In this document: piece by piece, positions 17,564-26,302 of the stretch
Layout: each line of letters starts with the position of its first letter
How positions within the stretch are numbered: the first letter of the stretch is position 1
Assembly (NCBI GenBank): GCA_902510815.1
Contig: CABXDI010000007.1
Coordinates: forward strand, 1 to 53,981
Length of the DNA: 53,981 nt
Source of the DNA: an uncultured Verrucomicrobiota bacterium
Lineage (GTDB): Bacteria; Verrucomicrobiota; Verrucomicrobiia; Verrucomicrobiales; DEV007
Direction: 5' to 3'
Position numbers and translations under genes: made by a program
The notes under the pieces: generated by a model
Told to the model about the DNA's origin: nothing
What the model saw: only the letters and a program-made list of their open reading frames with translations
Database searches by the model: none

Positions 17564-18709
17564 TCATTTTCGAAACTTTAAAACCTTAAAAGATCTACCC
17601 ATAGTCGAGGGATGAATTAGCATCTTAAATTGATTAATTAATTGCATATTTTTGGCACTTTGATCTCCTGATTTCTCAATACACAACAGCCATTGCTCTG
17701 CAGATTTTGTGAGAAATCGATATTGATCAATAGGCTCCTCGGTAATAAATCCAAGTGTTTCTGCTGAGGCTCTAAACCAATCAAAGTCCACATTAGAGGT
17801 AATATCATTATTACCTGGAGATGATAAAACATTGTTAACGTGTTGATGCCTCGAATAAGCTCTCACTGTACCATTTGATCTACTTATATCCATTAGCTCA
17901 TCATGACTCGATCCGTAGTCTACAAAATAACCCTCTAATTTAACAAAGCTTGAATGAATATAAGAGAGGAGCTGTTCGAAATTTATATTCACTTCTGCTG
18001 TAAATCCATCTGGTAAATCTTTAGGAAAATCGACGACTCGGGAAATCAAAGAATCATTCTGAATCCTTCTTTCCGCCTCTATTAATTTCATTTTATTCCC
18101 ATTTCTATTAATCCCAACACCCAATTCCATCCATTTTTTATCTCTAAATCTAACTCGTCTAAAAGGCAACGCGTCTAAGACCTCATTTCCAATTAGTACG
18201 CCGTACAAATTATTTTCTTCTTTTAGGTCTGATATTACTGAAATATTCCCTATTCCCTCTGAATTCAAACGAGCCCTTAAAGCCTGCCTCTTTAAGCTAA
18301 AAGGCTCAACAATAATATAATTTATACGCTCAAATAAATTCTTACTCAAAAGCATCGAAAATTCACCCATAATATCTAAAGCTAAATCCCCATTCTCAGC
18401 CCCTAATTCAACAACTACTACTTTCTCAGTAGAATTAAAAAAAGTTTCCAAAACCTTTGCAAAATGATGGGCCAAGATTAATCCATAACACTTACCAATA
18501 CTCACAGAAGTAATAAAATCCGCATCCTTACCAACCCTTTCAATGTTTTTGGTATAATATCCTAATTCAGGATGGTACAAAGAAAGCTCCATAAAACGCT
18601 CGAAAGAAATGAAACCATCTCTTTCATTGATCTCATGAGTAATTAAATCAAAGAGATCCTCACTCCCATCATTGGTTAATTCAGTTGCTTGCTCTAGCAT
18701 TCTCTTCAT
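17564..18709 (-). CDS. MidA/NDUFAF7-family SAM-dependent methyltransferase
   Basis: A class I methyltransferase-like protein of about 380 residues of the DUF185 (MidA, NDUFAF7) family. In mitochondria the homologue methylates an Arg of a complex I subunit; bacterial targets are mostly unknown. Visible family marks are the N-terminal ISFERFMELSLYHPELGYY segment, the SAM-binding VVVELGAENGDLALDI, the VLIGNEVLDALPFRR segment and FVDYGSSHDEL. An in-frame GTG at 18739 would lengthen the N-terminus by ten residues but place it 20 bp from the divergent PBP start; I prefer the ATG at 18709, though ATG 18700 is also possible. The second Gly-rich position in the SAM loop reads AENGD where GPGRG is usual, so binding may be altered. 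Confidence 0.85.
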   Translation of the reverse strand: MKRMLEQATELTNDGSEDLFDLITHEINERDGFISFERFMELSLYHPELGYYTKNIERVGKDADFITSVSIGKCYGLILAHHFAKVLETFFNSTEKVVVVELGAENGDLALDIMGEFSMLLSKNLFERINYIIVEPFSLKRQALRARLNSEGIGNISVISDLKEENNLYGVLIGNEVLDALPFRRVRFRDKKWMELGVGINRNGNKMKLIEAERRIQNDSLISRVVDFPKDLPDGFTAEVNINFEQLLSYIHSSFVKLEGYFVDYGSSHDELMDISRSNGTVRAYSRHQHVNNVLSSPGNNDITSNVDFDWFRASAETLGFITEEPIDQYRFLTKSAEQWLLCIEKSGDQSAKNMQLINQFKMLIHPSTMGRSFKVLKFRK

Positions 18710-18759
18710 TTTATAATGTAATATTCCTATTATATTCACGTATGTAATAGGTAAGGCAC

Positions 18760-21213
18760 ATGAATTTAAATAGGCAAAATCGAAGAAGAAGTCGACCCAA
18801 ACTCTATAAAAGAAGATGGTTTCAAATTCTATTTCTATTATTTACTACTCCTATAGTTATTGCGATATTTTATTCTATAGCCATTCTCAAATCGCACCAA
18901 GAAAAGGCGCAGAATTTCGATCTCTCTGCAATAACTAAACTTGAGGTGCCCAGTAGGATTTATGACAGGAAAGGGACTGAGATCGGTCAAATAAAAATTG
19001 AAGACCGTCGACCAATTAAATTAGATAAGGTTCCTTATCACGTTATTCAAGCATTAACCGCCGTTGAGGATTCTAGATTCTTTGAACACCAAGGAGTAGA
19101 CTTCATTGGAATCGCTAGAGCTATAATTCTAAATATTAAAGCTAAACGGATAACACAAGGCGCAAGCACTATCACTCAACAACTCGCTAAACAGTGCTAT
19201 GCAGAGTTAAAAAATGTTCGCAATTTAGATAACAAAATTACCGAAGCTTTCTTAGCAAATAAGATTGAAAAAAAATTCTCTAAATCAGAAATTTTAGAAC
19301 ATTACTTAAATAGAATTTATTTTGGGAGCGGCTACTTTGGGATAGAATCCGCTTCGAGAGGGTATTTCGGTAAATCAACATCAGAGATTAATGTATTAGA
19401 AGCTGCTACAATTTGTGGATTAATCAAAAACCCATCAAGACTATCTCCAAAAAACAATATTAAACAATCCACAAAAGCCCGCAACCACGTACTAAGCAGG
19501 ATGAATGCTGAAGGCATGATTTCTAATAAAGAACTGGTTGAGTACCGCAATAATCCTATAAAGCTTACAGATTCTATAGCTGACCAGAACTCTTACGTGC
19601 AGGAAATGGTTAGAATTCAGGTTCTGAAAATTATCGGGCTAGAACTTGCTGGAAGAGGAGGCTTAAAAATTAATACTACAATAGACCATGAAACTCAAAA
19701 AACATCCATTCAAAGCTTGTTAAGAAATCTTAAAAAGACAGAAGAACATCCAGAATTCAAACACCAGACATACTCGCAATATCAGGAAAAAGAAGCAGTT
19801 CCAAAATCTTTAACGATAAATAGTAATAAAAGTTCACTTCCAGATTATCTTCAAGGGGCTCTTATAATGATTGAAAATAAAACTGGTGAAATCATTGCAC
19901 TTGTTGGAGGCAGGAATTTCAAGCACAGTCAATTTAATAGAGCAACACAATCAAAACGACCCACAGGCACAGCGTTTAAACCCTTCGTATATGCTGCCGC
20001 CTTTGAAGGAGGAGACTTTTTTCCAGGTTCAATCCTTAATGATTCCCCGATAGACAATAGGTCAGTAGCTATCGGTGGAAACACTGGAATACTTGGTGAG
20101 TGGGGAAGCGAATCACAAACCGTTTCTTACAAAGGAAAAATTACTGCTAGAGAAGCATTATATAATTCTAAAAATGCAGCATCAGTAAGACTAGGAAAAG
20201 CTCTTGGTAGGAAAAAAGTAATTAACCTCGTTAAAAATGCAGGCATCAAATCCTCAATGGATGATTATGATAAAACTTTTCTTGGCAGCAGCTCTACACG
20301 CCTGGAAGAAATATGCAGAGCATTTAGTGTTTTTCCAAATGGAGGAGAAAACATTAATAAAGTACATATCATTTCATCTATCATTTCTCCAAATAAGAAA
20401 ATAATATTTAATCAAAATTTACCGGATAAAAATAGAGTGCTAGGTAAAACCGCTGCTTACCAAGTACATAGCTGTTTACATGATTCACTATCAAAAGGAA
20501 CCGCCAAACTTGTATATCAAAAATATGGGCTGCGAGATAAAACGGCGGCAGGCAAGACAGGGACATCTTACAACTTTACTGATCATTGGTTTGTTGGTTA
20601 CAACAGCTCTGTAACTTGTGCTGTATGGGCAGGTTTTGACAAACCGAAAATGATTTATAGAGGCGCCTTTAGCAAGGACACCGTTTTACCTGTCTGGGTT
20701 GATACTATGAATGCATCACTAGCTTCCTTTCCTCCTAAACCAATAGAAATTCCTCAAAGTGCTACGACAATAGAAATATGTTTAAAGTCAGGATTAAGAG
20801 CAACTGACTCTTGTTATGAAGAAACGGTAGGTGAAGATGAAGGAATCAGAAAAATTGTAAGGACAACATATCAAGAAATCATTGATAAAAAAATGGACTT
20901 TCATAAATTCTGTCAATTCCATTCAAATGGAAGTGAACTAGTGAGAAATCCAATTATAAACAGTTTAAACAATAATAATAATTTACCGACTACGAAAGCT
21001 AATGGTTCCGACGCCATATTTTTAGGCTCACCAACAGTTGTAGGTGTAAATGATCCTTATTCTTCCATAAAACCAGTTTTAAGGGCAAAAGCCGTTAACG
21101 AGGAAGAAAAATCTCCTAAGGCTACTGCTGTGGGCACTAAATTAATAGAATACGATAAACAAACCATCAGTATTACTCCGCCTGAAAAAATCAAAATTCC
21201 AAATATTGACTGA
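18760..21213 (+). CDS. Class A penicillin-binding protein (PBP1A type), nucleophile Ser replaced by Thr
   Basis: Bifunctional peptidoglycan synthase of 817 residues. A basic cytoplasmic tail and membrane anchor (about 23-45) precede the GT51 glycosyltransferase with catalytic Glu103 in EDSRFFEHQG and the GASTITQQLAKQ motif. The transpeptidase domain has S470-K471-N472 and K599-T600-G601-T602 as expected. The SxxK motif, however, reads T404-A-F-K407 in a normal RPTGTAFKPF context; the codon at 19969-19971 is ACA. If true, the nucleophile is Thr. The C-terminal 130 residues are low-complexity and hydrophilic. Divergently transcribed from the MidA-like gene. Cell-wall role is secure; transpeptidase activity is not. 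Confidence 0.95.
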   Translation: MNLNRQNRRRSRPKLYKRRWFQILFLLFTTPIVIAIFYSIAILKSHQEKAQNFDLSAITKLEVPSRIYDRKGTEIGQIKIEDRRPIKLDKVPYHVIQALTAVEDSRFFEHQGVDFIGIARAIILNIKAKRITQGASTITQQLAKQCYAELKNVRNLDNKITEAFLANKIEKKFSKSEILEHYLNRIYFGSGYFGIESASRGYFGKSTSEINVLEAATICGLIKNPSRLSPKNNIKQSTKARNHVLSRMNAEGMISNKELVEYRNNPIKLTDSIADQNSYVQEMVRIQVLKIIGLELAGRGGLKINTTIDHETQKTSIQSLLRNLKKTEEHPEFKHQTYSQYQEKEAVPKSLTINSNKSSLPDYLQGALIMIENKTGEIIALVGGRNFKHSQFNRATQSKRPTGTAFKPFVYAAAFEGGDFFPGSILNDSPIDNRSVAIGGNTGILGEWGSESQTVSYKGKITAREALYNSKNAASVRLGKALGRKKVINLVKNAGIKSSMDDYDKTFLGSSSTRLEEICRAFSVFPNGGENINKVHIISSIISPNKKIIFNQNLPDKNRVLGKTAAYQVHSCLHDSLSKGTAKLVYQKYGLRDKTAAGKTGTSYNFTDHWFVGYNSSVTCAVWAGFDKPKMIYRGAFSKDTVLPVWVDTMNASLASFPPKPIEIPQSATTIEICLKSGLRATDSCYEETVGEDEGIRKIVRTTYQEIIDKKMDFHKFCQFHSNGSELVRNPIINSLNNNNNLPTTKANGSDAIFLGSPTVVGVNDPYSSIKPVLRAKAVNEEEKSPKATAVGTKLIEYDKQTISITPPEKIKIPNID

Positions 21214-21272
21214 TTTTTAATCGATATTCAATAAAAAGGGTAATACCTTTATCTTCAGAAACCTCCGCAAAA

Positions 21273-22541
21273 ATGAACGAAGAAGATCAGGCAGATTTGA
21301 ACTGTCCTCACTGCGAATATTCCATTCGCATTGAAGATCCTTTAGTTAATGACAAATTTCGTTGCCCCCAATGCAAAAAGACGATTAAGGATGTTCAGTC
21401 CAAATTAATACCTCTAGCATCAACTTTAAAGTCACTTCCAAAAATAAAAGATGCGGGAGAAGAACCAGTTGTAGACGATCTCATCCAAGAAGACACAAAT
21501 AATAAAAGACAATTTCCCGAAACTCATCCTGAAAGATCAGAATCAAAAGTTTTAGAGAACTTCAAGAAAACGACCGAACTTGAATTTGACCATGATTTTG
21601 TTAAGAAGCAAGAAACCCTTGCGCACGAATTTGCAGTCTCACAAAGTGAGCTACTGAACTGGGATGAAGATGAAAAGAAAGAAATCACAAAACTCTCATC
21701 TGCTGCAAGGTCTAATAGAGCTATATTTATTATAATCTCATTGGTTATTGCTTCATTAAGTGTCTATATAAGCTTGAAAGGCATAAGCATTAACAGTGCA
21801 GATGTAAAAAGCATTCAACTGAAAATTGAATCAAACTCCGATCAGACTGATGAACCTGCTATTCAAAAATCCCAGACTTTTCAAGATCTAGAAAGAAATA
21901 TGGGAGCGCGAGCACTACATGCTTTAGCAACTGAATCACTAATACAATTTCTTGAATCAACGGATGTAGAAACCAAAATTCAATACTGTAGGTCAGCTCA
22001 AAGAGTCAGACCATTAATGCAAAATTATTACTCAAATAGAGAGTCAGGACCAAAAAAATACAGGAGAATCAGCGAGCTCGGTGCGACTGGAACGGGCATT
22101 ATTGATAAGTTTTACATACTAAAATTAAGTTTTCCAGATTTCAGTATACTGCCAGTTGTCCTTGCTTGGGAAAATGAGTCAATTTTAGTCGACTGGGAAT
22201 CCTTTGTTGGATATTCAGAAATATCACTAAAAGAATTTATTCTTCAGAAATCTAGAGAATCTAAGTTATTTAGATTAAATGCTAATTCTGATAATTACTT
22301 TAACTTTCAATTTAGCGAAAATGATCACCGTTGTCTTTATCTCCGAAATTCAGAAGATTCTGAAGCCGTTTATGGCTATATAAAAAGAGGAAGCACGGTA
22401 GATAATGAACTATCTAGAATTGTTGAATCTGGAAAAACTATTAAATATTTAACGTTAAAGCTCCGCTATCCTGAAAAGCTCGGAGGTAAAAACCAAGTTA
22501 TTATTGATGAAATCGTAACGCCTGGATGGTTAATTAAGTAA
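21273..22541 (+). CDS. Zinc-ribbon, single-pass membrane protein (first of a tandem pair)
   Basis: A 422-residue protein with no assigned function. It begins with a zinc ribbon: two CxxC pairs, CPHC (about 10-13) and CPQC (about 32-35). A long hydrophilic, charged segment follows, then one membrane helix (about 150-170, IFIIISLVIASLSVYISL) and a 250-residue C-terminal domain that would lie outside the cytoplasm. The C-terminal domain is related to that of the next gene (52 bp downstream), for example the W-E-x-F-x-G-Y and K-E/D-F-I segments. It is 59 bp after the PBP gene and may be cotranscribed with it, which hints at an envelope role; that is inference only. Confidence 0.75.
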   Translation: MNEEDQADLNCPHCEYSIRIEDPLVNDKFRCPQCKKTIKDVQSKLIPLASTLKSLPKIKDAGEEPVVDDLIQEDTNNKRQFPETHPERSESKVLENFKKTTELEFDHDFVKKQETLAHEFAVSQSELLNWDEDEKKEITKLSSAARSNRAIFIIISLVIASLSVYISLKGISINSADVKSIQLKIESNSDQTDEPAIQKSQTFQDLERNMGARALHALATESLIQFLESTDVETKIQYCRSAQRVRPLMQNYYSNRESGPKKYRRISELGATGTGIIDKFYILKLSFPDFSILPVVLAWENESILVDWESFVGYSEISLKEFILQKSRESKLFRLNANSDNYFNFQFSENDHRCLYLRNSEDSEAVYGYIKRGSTVDNELSRIVESGKTIKYLTLKLRYPEKLGGKNQVIIDEIVTPGWLIK

Positions 22542-22593
22542 TAACGTGAAACCTTATTTATTATTAATAAATAATTTCTGAAATTTAGAACTA

Positions 22594-23826
22594 ATGCTTA
22601 AATCTGAAAAGGCCTCCGATGAAGAAAACTCTTGGTTAATTGCCATTTGTCCTAGTTGTTCAAAACAGATTAAAGCTAAAAAAGAAATCCTTAAATCAGC
22701 TCTGTCTATCGCTTGCCCATATTGTCAATATTCATTTAATATTGAAGAAAAGAATCCAATTGAAAAATCAAAACCCAAATATTCTAAAGCTGAAATACAA
22801 AAAGAAGCTCCTGCAAAAGGGTTAAGAAAACGAAAGGCATCAAAGAAAAAAAAGATAATCGGATGGGACCTTGAAGAAGACGATGCTGATAATGAAAATG
22901 AAATCGTAACGGCAATTGATTCATCTGGAAACAAAATCAGAAAGCTTAAGAGAAGATATAAAACGGGTAACTCTCAATCTAAAACCTACAAAAAAATAAC
23001 TGGGAACGCATTACTATTACTAACAGGTGGAGGAATACTATTAATTGGTACAATATTCTACAAAGGAATTAGCACTATTACTCGAGACATTTCGTCACCA
23101 AATGGTATTAATCGTATCGATTTCCCTAATAAAATATCACTAAAACCAATATCAGGTTTCCTTACAATTTCAGAAAAAGAAAAATGCTTGAGTATCATCT
23201 CTTCATTTATGGCAACACAGGATGAAAACAAAATTAATGAACTGGTTGTTCATCCAGAAATTACTATTCCTAGAATTTTGGAAGGCACTTATAGCCCTAG
23301 AAATGAAACCTATGAAGGCATCCGAGATGACATAAAAATTCAAATAGCAGGCAAGTATGTAATACTATTAAGTGTTAAGATTGCTAATGAATTAAGAAGC
23401 CGAACATTTGCTTTTGAGCAAACTCAAGAGTCCATAAAAATGAACTGGGAAGTTTCTTTTGGGTATCAAGTCATGACGGTTAAAGATTTCATTGCAAGTA
23501 AAACTGAAGAACCTACTGAATTTAGAGTTTCAATGCGCTTATCAGATTATTACGCCCATTATTATGGAGATGAATCAAAATGGCAATGTCTTGAAATATC
23601 TTACCCAAACGATCAAACTTTTAAGACCTTTGCCTATGTAAATAGAAATTCCATATTGGGTAATAAAATTGTCACCCAACTCACACCTACAGCATCGCCT
23701 ACTTTGAGATTAAATACACCAAAAGCAAAAACTCTAAGTGCCATTGTTAAACTGAAGTATCATAAACATAGTCTCGAAGATAACCAGGTGGAACTAGTAG
23801 AAATCATTCAAGATCATTGGTATTAA
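22594..23826 (+). CDS. Zinc-ribbon, single-pass membrane protein (second of a tandem pair)
   Basis: A 410-residue paralogue of the preceding protein. It has the same plan: N-terminal zinc ribbon with CPSC (about 19-22) and CPYC (about 41-44), a Lys-rich cytoplasmic linker (about 50-135, KRKASKKKKIIGWDLEEDD), one membrane helix (about 138-157) and a C-terminal domain (about 185-410). The two C-terminal domains share spacing and several residues over about 200 positions but little overall identity, so the duplication is old. The start ATG at 22594 has no Shine-Dalgarno. Function unknown. Confidence 0.75.
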   Translation: MLKSEKASDEENSWLIAICPSCSKQIKAKKEILKSALSIACPYCQYSFNIEEKNPIEKSKPKYSKAEIQKEAPAKGLRKRKASKKKKIIGWDLEEDDADNENEIVTAIDSSGNKIRKLKRRYKTGNSQSKTYKKITGNALLLLTGGGILLIGTIFYKGISTITRDISSPNGINRIDFPNKISLKPISGFLTISEKEKCLSIISSFMATQDENKINELVVHPEITIPRILEGTYSPRNETYEGIRDDIKIQIAGKYVILLSVKIANELRSRTFAFEQTQESIKMNWEVSFGYQVMTVKDFIASKTEEPTEFRVSMRLSDYYAHYYGDESKWQCLEISYPNDQTFKTFAYVNRNSILGNKIVTQLTPTASPTLRLNTPKAKTLSAIVKLKYHKHSLEDNQVELVEIIQDHWY

Positions 23827-23828
23827 AA

Positions 23829-23848
23829 AAACAAACTCCGCTTTGTTT
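23829..23848 (-). terminator. Possible terminator downstream of the decayed PEP-CTERM tail
   Basis: AAACAAA (23829-23835) pairs with TTTGTTT (23842-23848) around a six-base loop. Read on the minus strand it is followed by a T run, so it would stop transcription from the right. The stem has only one G-C pair per arm. Confidence 0.35.
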
Positions 23849-23896
23849 GAATAAAAGAGAATTACCTAGGTTGACGTAGCCCTTTAACTATCTATT

Positions 23897-24109
23897 TCAG
23901 GGGTTTTTGTGGGATATTTTAGTTGGAGGGAATTGCACCCTCCAAATTTTTATATGTATCTGAGAAGTTGCAAGAAAACAAGCACCGAAGATCGCAAGAA
24001 TAATACATATGGCTAATAAGTAACGACTCTTACAACTTGGATGGTTTACTTGTAAAGCCTTACTGTAAAGCTTATGCAAAGTTGACTTGTGCGCTCTGTG
24101 CTTTCCCAT
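23897..24109 (-). pseudogene. Decayed duplicate of a PEP-CTERM gene tail
   Basis: The 70-codon open frame here is best read as a remnant. Its region 23887-24030 aligns base for base, with scattered changes and an extra base, to the 3' end of the intact PEP-CTERM gene and its downstream sequence (about 24217-24350). Shared blocks include GGAGGGAATT followed by CACCCTC, and CGAAGATCGCAAGAA. The translated hydrophobic segment LAIFGACFLA matches LAIFAAGFLA of the intact gene, but the PEP motif has become LLA and the Arg-rich end and stop codon are lost through a 1-base shift. The short protein would have one hydrophobic segment; I see no reason to think it is functional. Confidence 0.7.
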
Positions 24110-24167
24110 GGAGTTCTAGGACTTGTTAGCTTCCAAGGTTTTAAGCTCAATTTTGTTTATATAAAAA

Positions 24168-24197
24168 AAGAGCTTCCGGAATTAACCGGAAGCTCTT
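24168..24197 (-). terminator. Strong intrinsic terminator of the PEP-CTERM gene
   Basis: A perfect 12-bp stem, AAGAGCTTCCGG (24168-24179) with CCGGAAGCTCTT (24186-24197), six-base loop. Read on the minus strand the stem is followed by a T run, so it ends transcription of the 24270-24875 gene, about 72 bases after its stop codon. Confidence 0.85.
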
Positions 24198-24269
24198 AAC
24201 AAAAACTACTAACTATTTTAGGGGTTTTGTGTGGGCTATTAGTTTGGAGGGAATTACACCCTCAAATTT

Positions 24270-24875
24270 TTATCTGCGTCTACGAAGAGCAAGAAAACCA
24301 GCAGCGAAGATCGCAAGAACTGATACGCCTGGCTCAGGAATAACGGCTCCAACTGGTGCTGCTTGGAAAGCTCCTGCAACACCTGCAGCTACTGCTGTAC
24401 CACCAGCTGCACCTAGTAGTGCATTACCACTGTTAACGTCTACGCTTGCTGCAAAAAGTGGGGCATCTGCCTCAAATGTTGCACCTGTATCAATAACGAA
24501 TAGGTGAGAAGAATCAGCAACTCCAGATCCGTTACCTCCAACGAGGATGATGTTCTTTCCGCTGAAAGCAGCATCACCACCATTTCCAGAACCAACTCCT
24601 GAGAAAAATCCATTTAGGTTAAATGCTGCTGCACCACCAAAGTCAGTGGCAGCACCAAATTGAGTCCAGTCAGCTGCGAGTGCGGCTTGAGCTGCACCAG
24701 CATCAGAGAAATCAGAAACTCCTGTAGTTCCGACTGCAACGAATCCTCCGCTAATTGGAGTTCCGCTAGCTTGGATTTCCCAAGTAGAACCAAAGTTACT
24801 GAAGTTAACTGTTCCTGCAGCGGCAATTCCTGCTAGGACAGCAGAAGCGATAGTGGCTGTAAAAAATGTTTTCAT
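24270..24875 (-). CDS. PEP-CTERM sorting-signal secreted protein
   Basis: A 201-residue exported protein. The N-terminal signal peptide runs to about residue 20 (AGIAAAGTV). The body is rich in Ala, Gly, Asn and Ser without a recognised domain. The C-terminus has the full PEP-CTERM tripartite signal: V-I-P-E-P-G, a hydrophobic helix, and a terminal R-R-R-R. Such proteins are processed and anchored by exosortase, usually in exopolysaccharide-forming bacteria; no exosortase gene is in this window. A strong terminator lies downstream and a decayed copy of its 3' end sits beyond that. Confidence 0.9.
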   Translation of the reverse strand: MKTFFTATIASAVLAGIAAAGTVNFSNFGSTWEIQASGTPISGGFVAVGTTGVSDFSDAGAAQAALAADWTQFGAATDFGGAAAFNLNGFFSGVGSGNGGDAAFSGKNIILVGGNGSGVADSSHLFVIDTGATFEADAPLFAASVDVNSGNALLGAAGGTAVAAGVAGAFQAAPVGAVIPEPGVSVLAIFAAGFLALRRRR

Positions 24876-25173
24876 AGTTAGTTTTAGTAGGTTTTTGTTT
24901 ATATTGTTAAATACAAAAGCTAAATAAGCATTTGTACACTAATTTATAACAGTGAGGAGACTGCAAGTCGAGAAATTTATACTATTTTTTCAGTTTTCCT
25001 GAACCTTGTATAAGTTGCTGTATATTAACGCCTTACGAATAATATCTGTTGTTTTTGGCTTAAATTGTAACTAAATGGTTAAAATTGCTCATTATTTGAT
25101 CAAAAAACTACTAATTTTTTACATTAAAGTAGGTTCGATCTGATAACACGAGTTAAGCATCAAAAAATGATAT

Positions 25174-26175
25174 TTAATCAAACGCGAAACGATAAAACTT
25201 CTTGGTATCTGGGATTGGAATACTCTTTTTCATTTCACCTTCCAATTTCGTCCATTCCATGAGGTTATCGCTCTCCTCTAAAGAAATTCCCAATTCAATT
25301 CTATTTTGATCAGGTTCTAGGCTAAATAATATCGAACCAGCCCTGGCATCTCGAATTTGATCAAGAGTAGGACGTTTTTCTAAATCAACAATTTGTTGAT
25401 CTCTTTCAATAATTGCTGCCTGAAATTCTGAAATCTGATCTGCTATTTGTTGAATTTTTTGGTTCATCAAATCGAGCCTTTGATTCAATTCAGATATTTC
25501 ATCCTCCTTATCATTAAGCTTCGATTCTAAAATATTGATTTTTTCAAAAGCTTCTTTTGTTAGAGAAGTTAAAACAGATCCCAAATATCGAGTATTGGTA
25601 AGATCCGCTGTCCGAAGATCTGCTCCGTAACCCACTAAAAAACTTCCATCAATAGATAACATCCAGCCAGAAGGTAAACTCTTGGGGGTGCCAATAATAA
25701 AACCCGAAACAACTTGAAAAAGGTTTGCGCCTGCAAATTCAACATCTCCTAAATTACTATTGAAAAATAAAGCCCTCGTAAGGTTTGAATTATTAAAGTT
25801 TGAATTCGACATGACTGCCCGACTAAATATTGTGCCAATCAAACTTGCTGAGCTTATATCCGCGTTTATTACAATTGCTCTCTCTAAACTAGCCCCATCC
25901 AAATTAGAATTCTTGAGGTTACTAAAGCTTAAATTCGTTCCTTGTAATATAGCGTTTTCTAAATTTGCACCCTGTAAATCAGCATTTTCTAGATTTGCTC
26001 TCATAAGGTTAGCTCCTTTGAGATTAGTACCTTTTAAATCTGCACCGCGTAAATCTTCATTAGGTCCTATCTTAAGACCATTTACTATACCTGTTCCATC
26101 ATCACCAATTTGCGCAACAAGTATAGATTGGCAAAATGTAATGAGCGAAATTATAATAAGTATCAGTGCCTTCAT
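25174..26175 (-). CDS. Secreted pentapeptide-repeat protein with coiled coil
   Basis: About 333 residues. A signal peptide is followed by about 25 pentapeptide repeats of the A(D/N)LxG type (about residues 35-150), forming a right-handed quadrilateral beta-helix. A long coiled coil comes next (about 210-275, ESKLNDKEDEISELNQRLDL). The C-terminus (about 290-333) has a W-x..F-Y-R-F pattern that I associate with verrucomicrobial secreted proteins, recalled and not checked. The first ATG is at 26184, but the ATG three codons inside (26175) directly starts the basic-hydrophobic signal and is my choice. Function unknown. Confidence 0.8.
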   Translation of the reverse strand: MKALILIIISLITFCQSILVAQIGDDGTGIVNGLKIGPNEDLRGADLKGTNLKGANLMRANLENADLQGANLENAILQGTNLSFSNLKNSNLDGASLERAIVINADISSASLIGTIFSRAVMSNSNFNNSNLTRALFFNSNLGDVEFAGANLFQVVSGFIIGTPKSLPSGWMLSIDGSFLVGYGADLRTADLTNTRYLGSVLTSLTKEAFEKINILESKLNDKEDEISELNQRLDLMNQKIQQIADQISEFQAAIIERDQQIVDLEKRPTLDQIRDARAGSILFSLEPDQNRIELGISLEESDNLMEWTKLEGEMKKSIPIPDTKKFYRFAFD

Positions 26176-26302
26176 GGCCCCCATTAAACTTCTCTATAAT
26201 CGAATCAACAAATAAAAACCCTATAAATAATATCTATTATAGAGAATTGCTCAATTTTTTCCTCGAATCAGACATTATTATGTCTAACTCAATTAATAAG
26301 AT

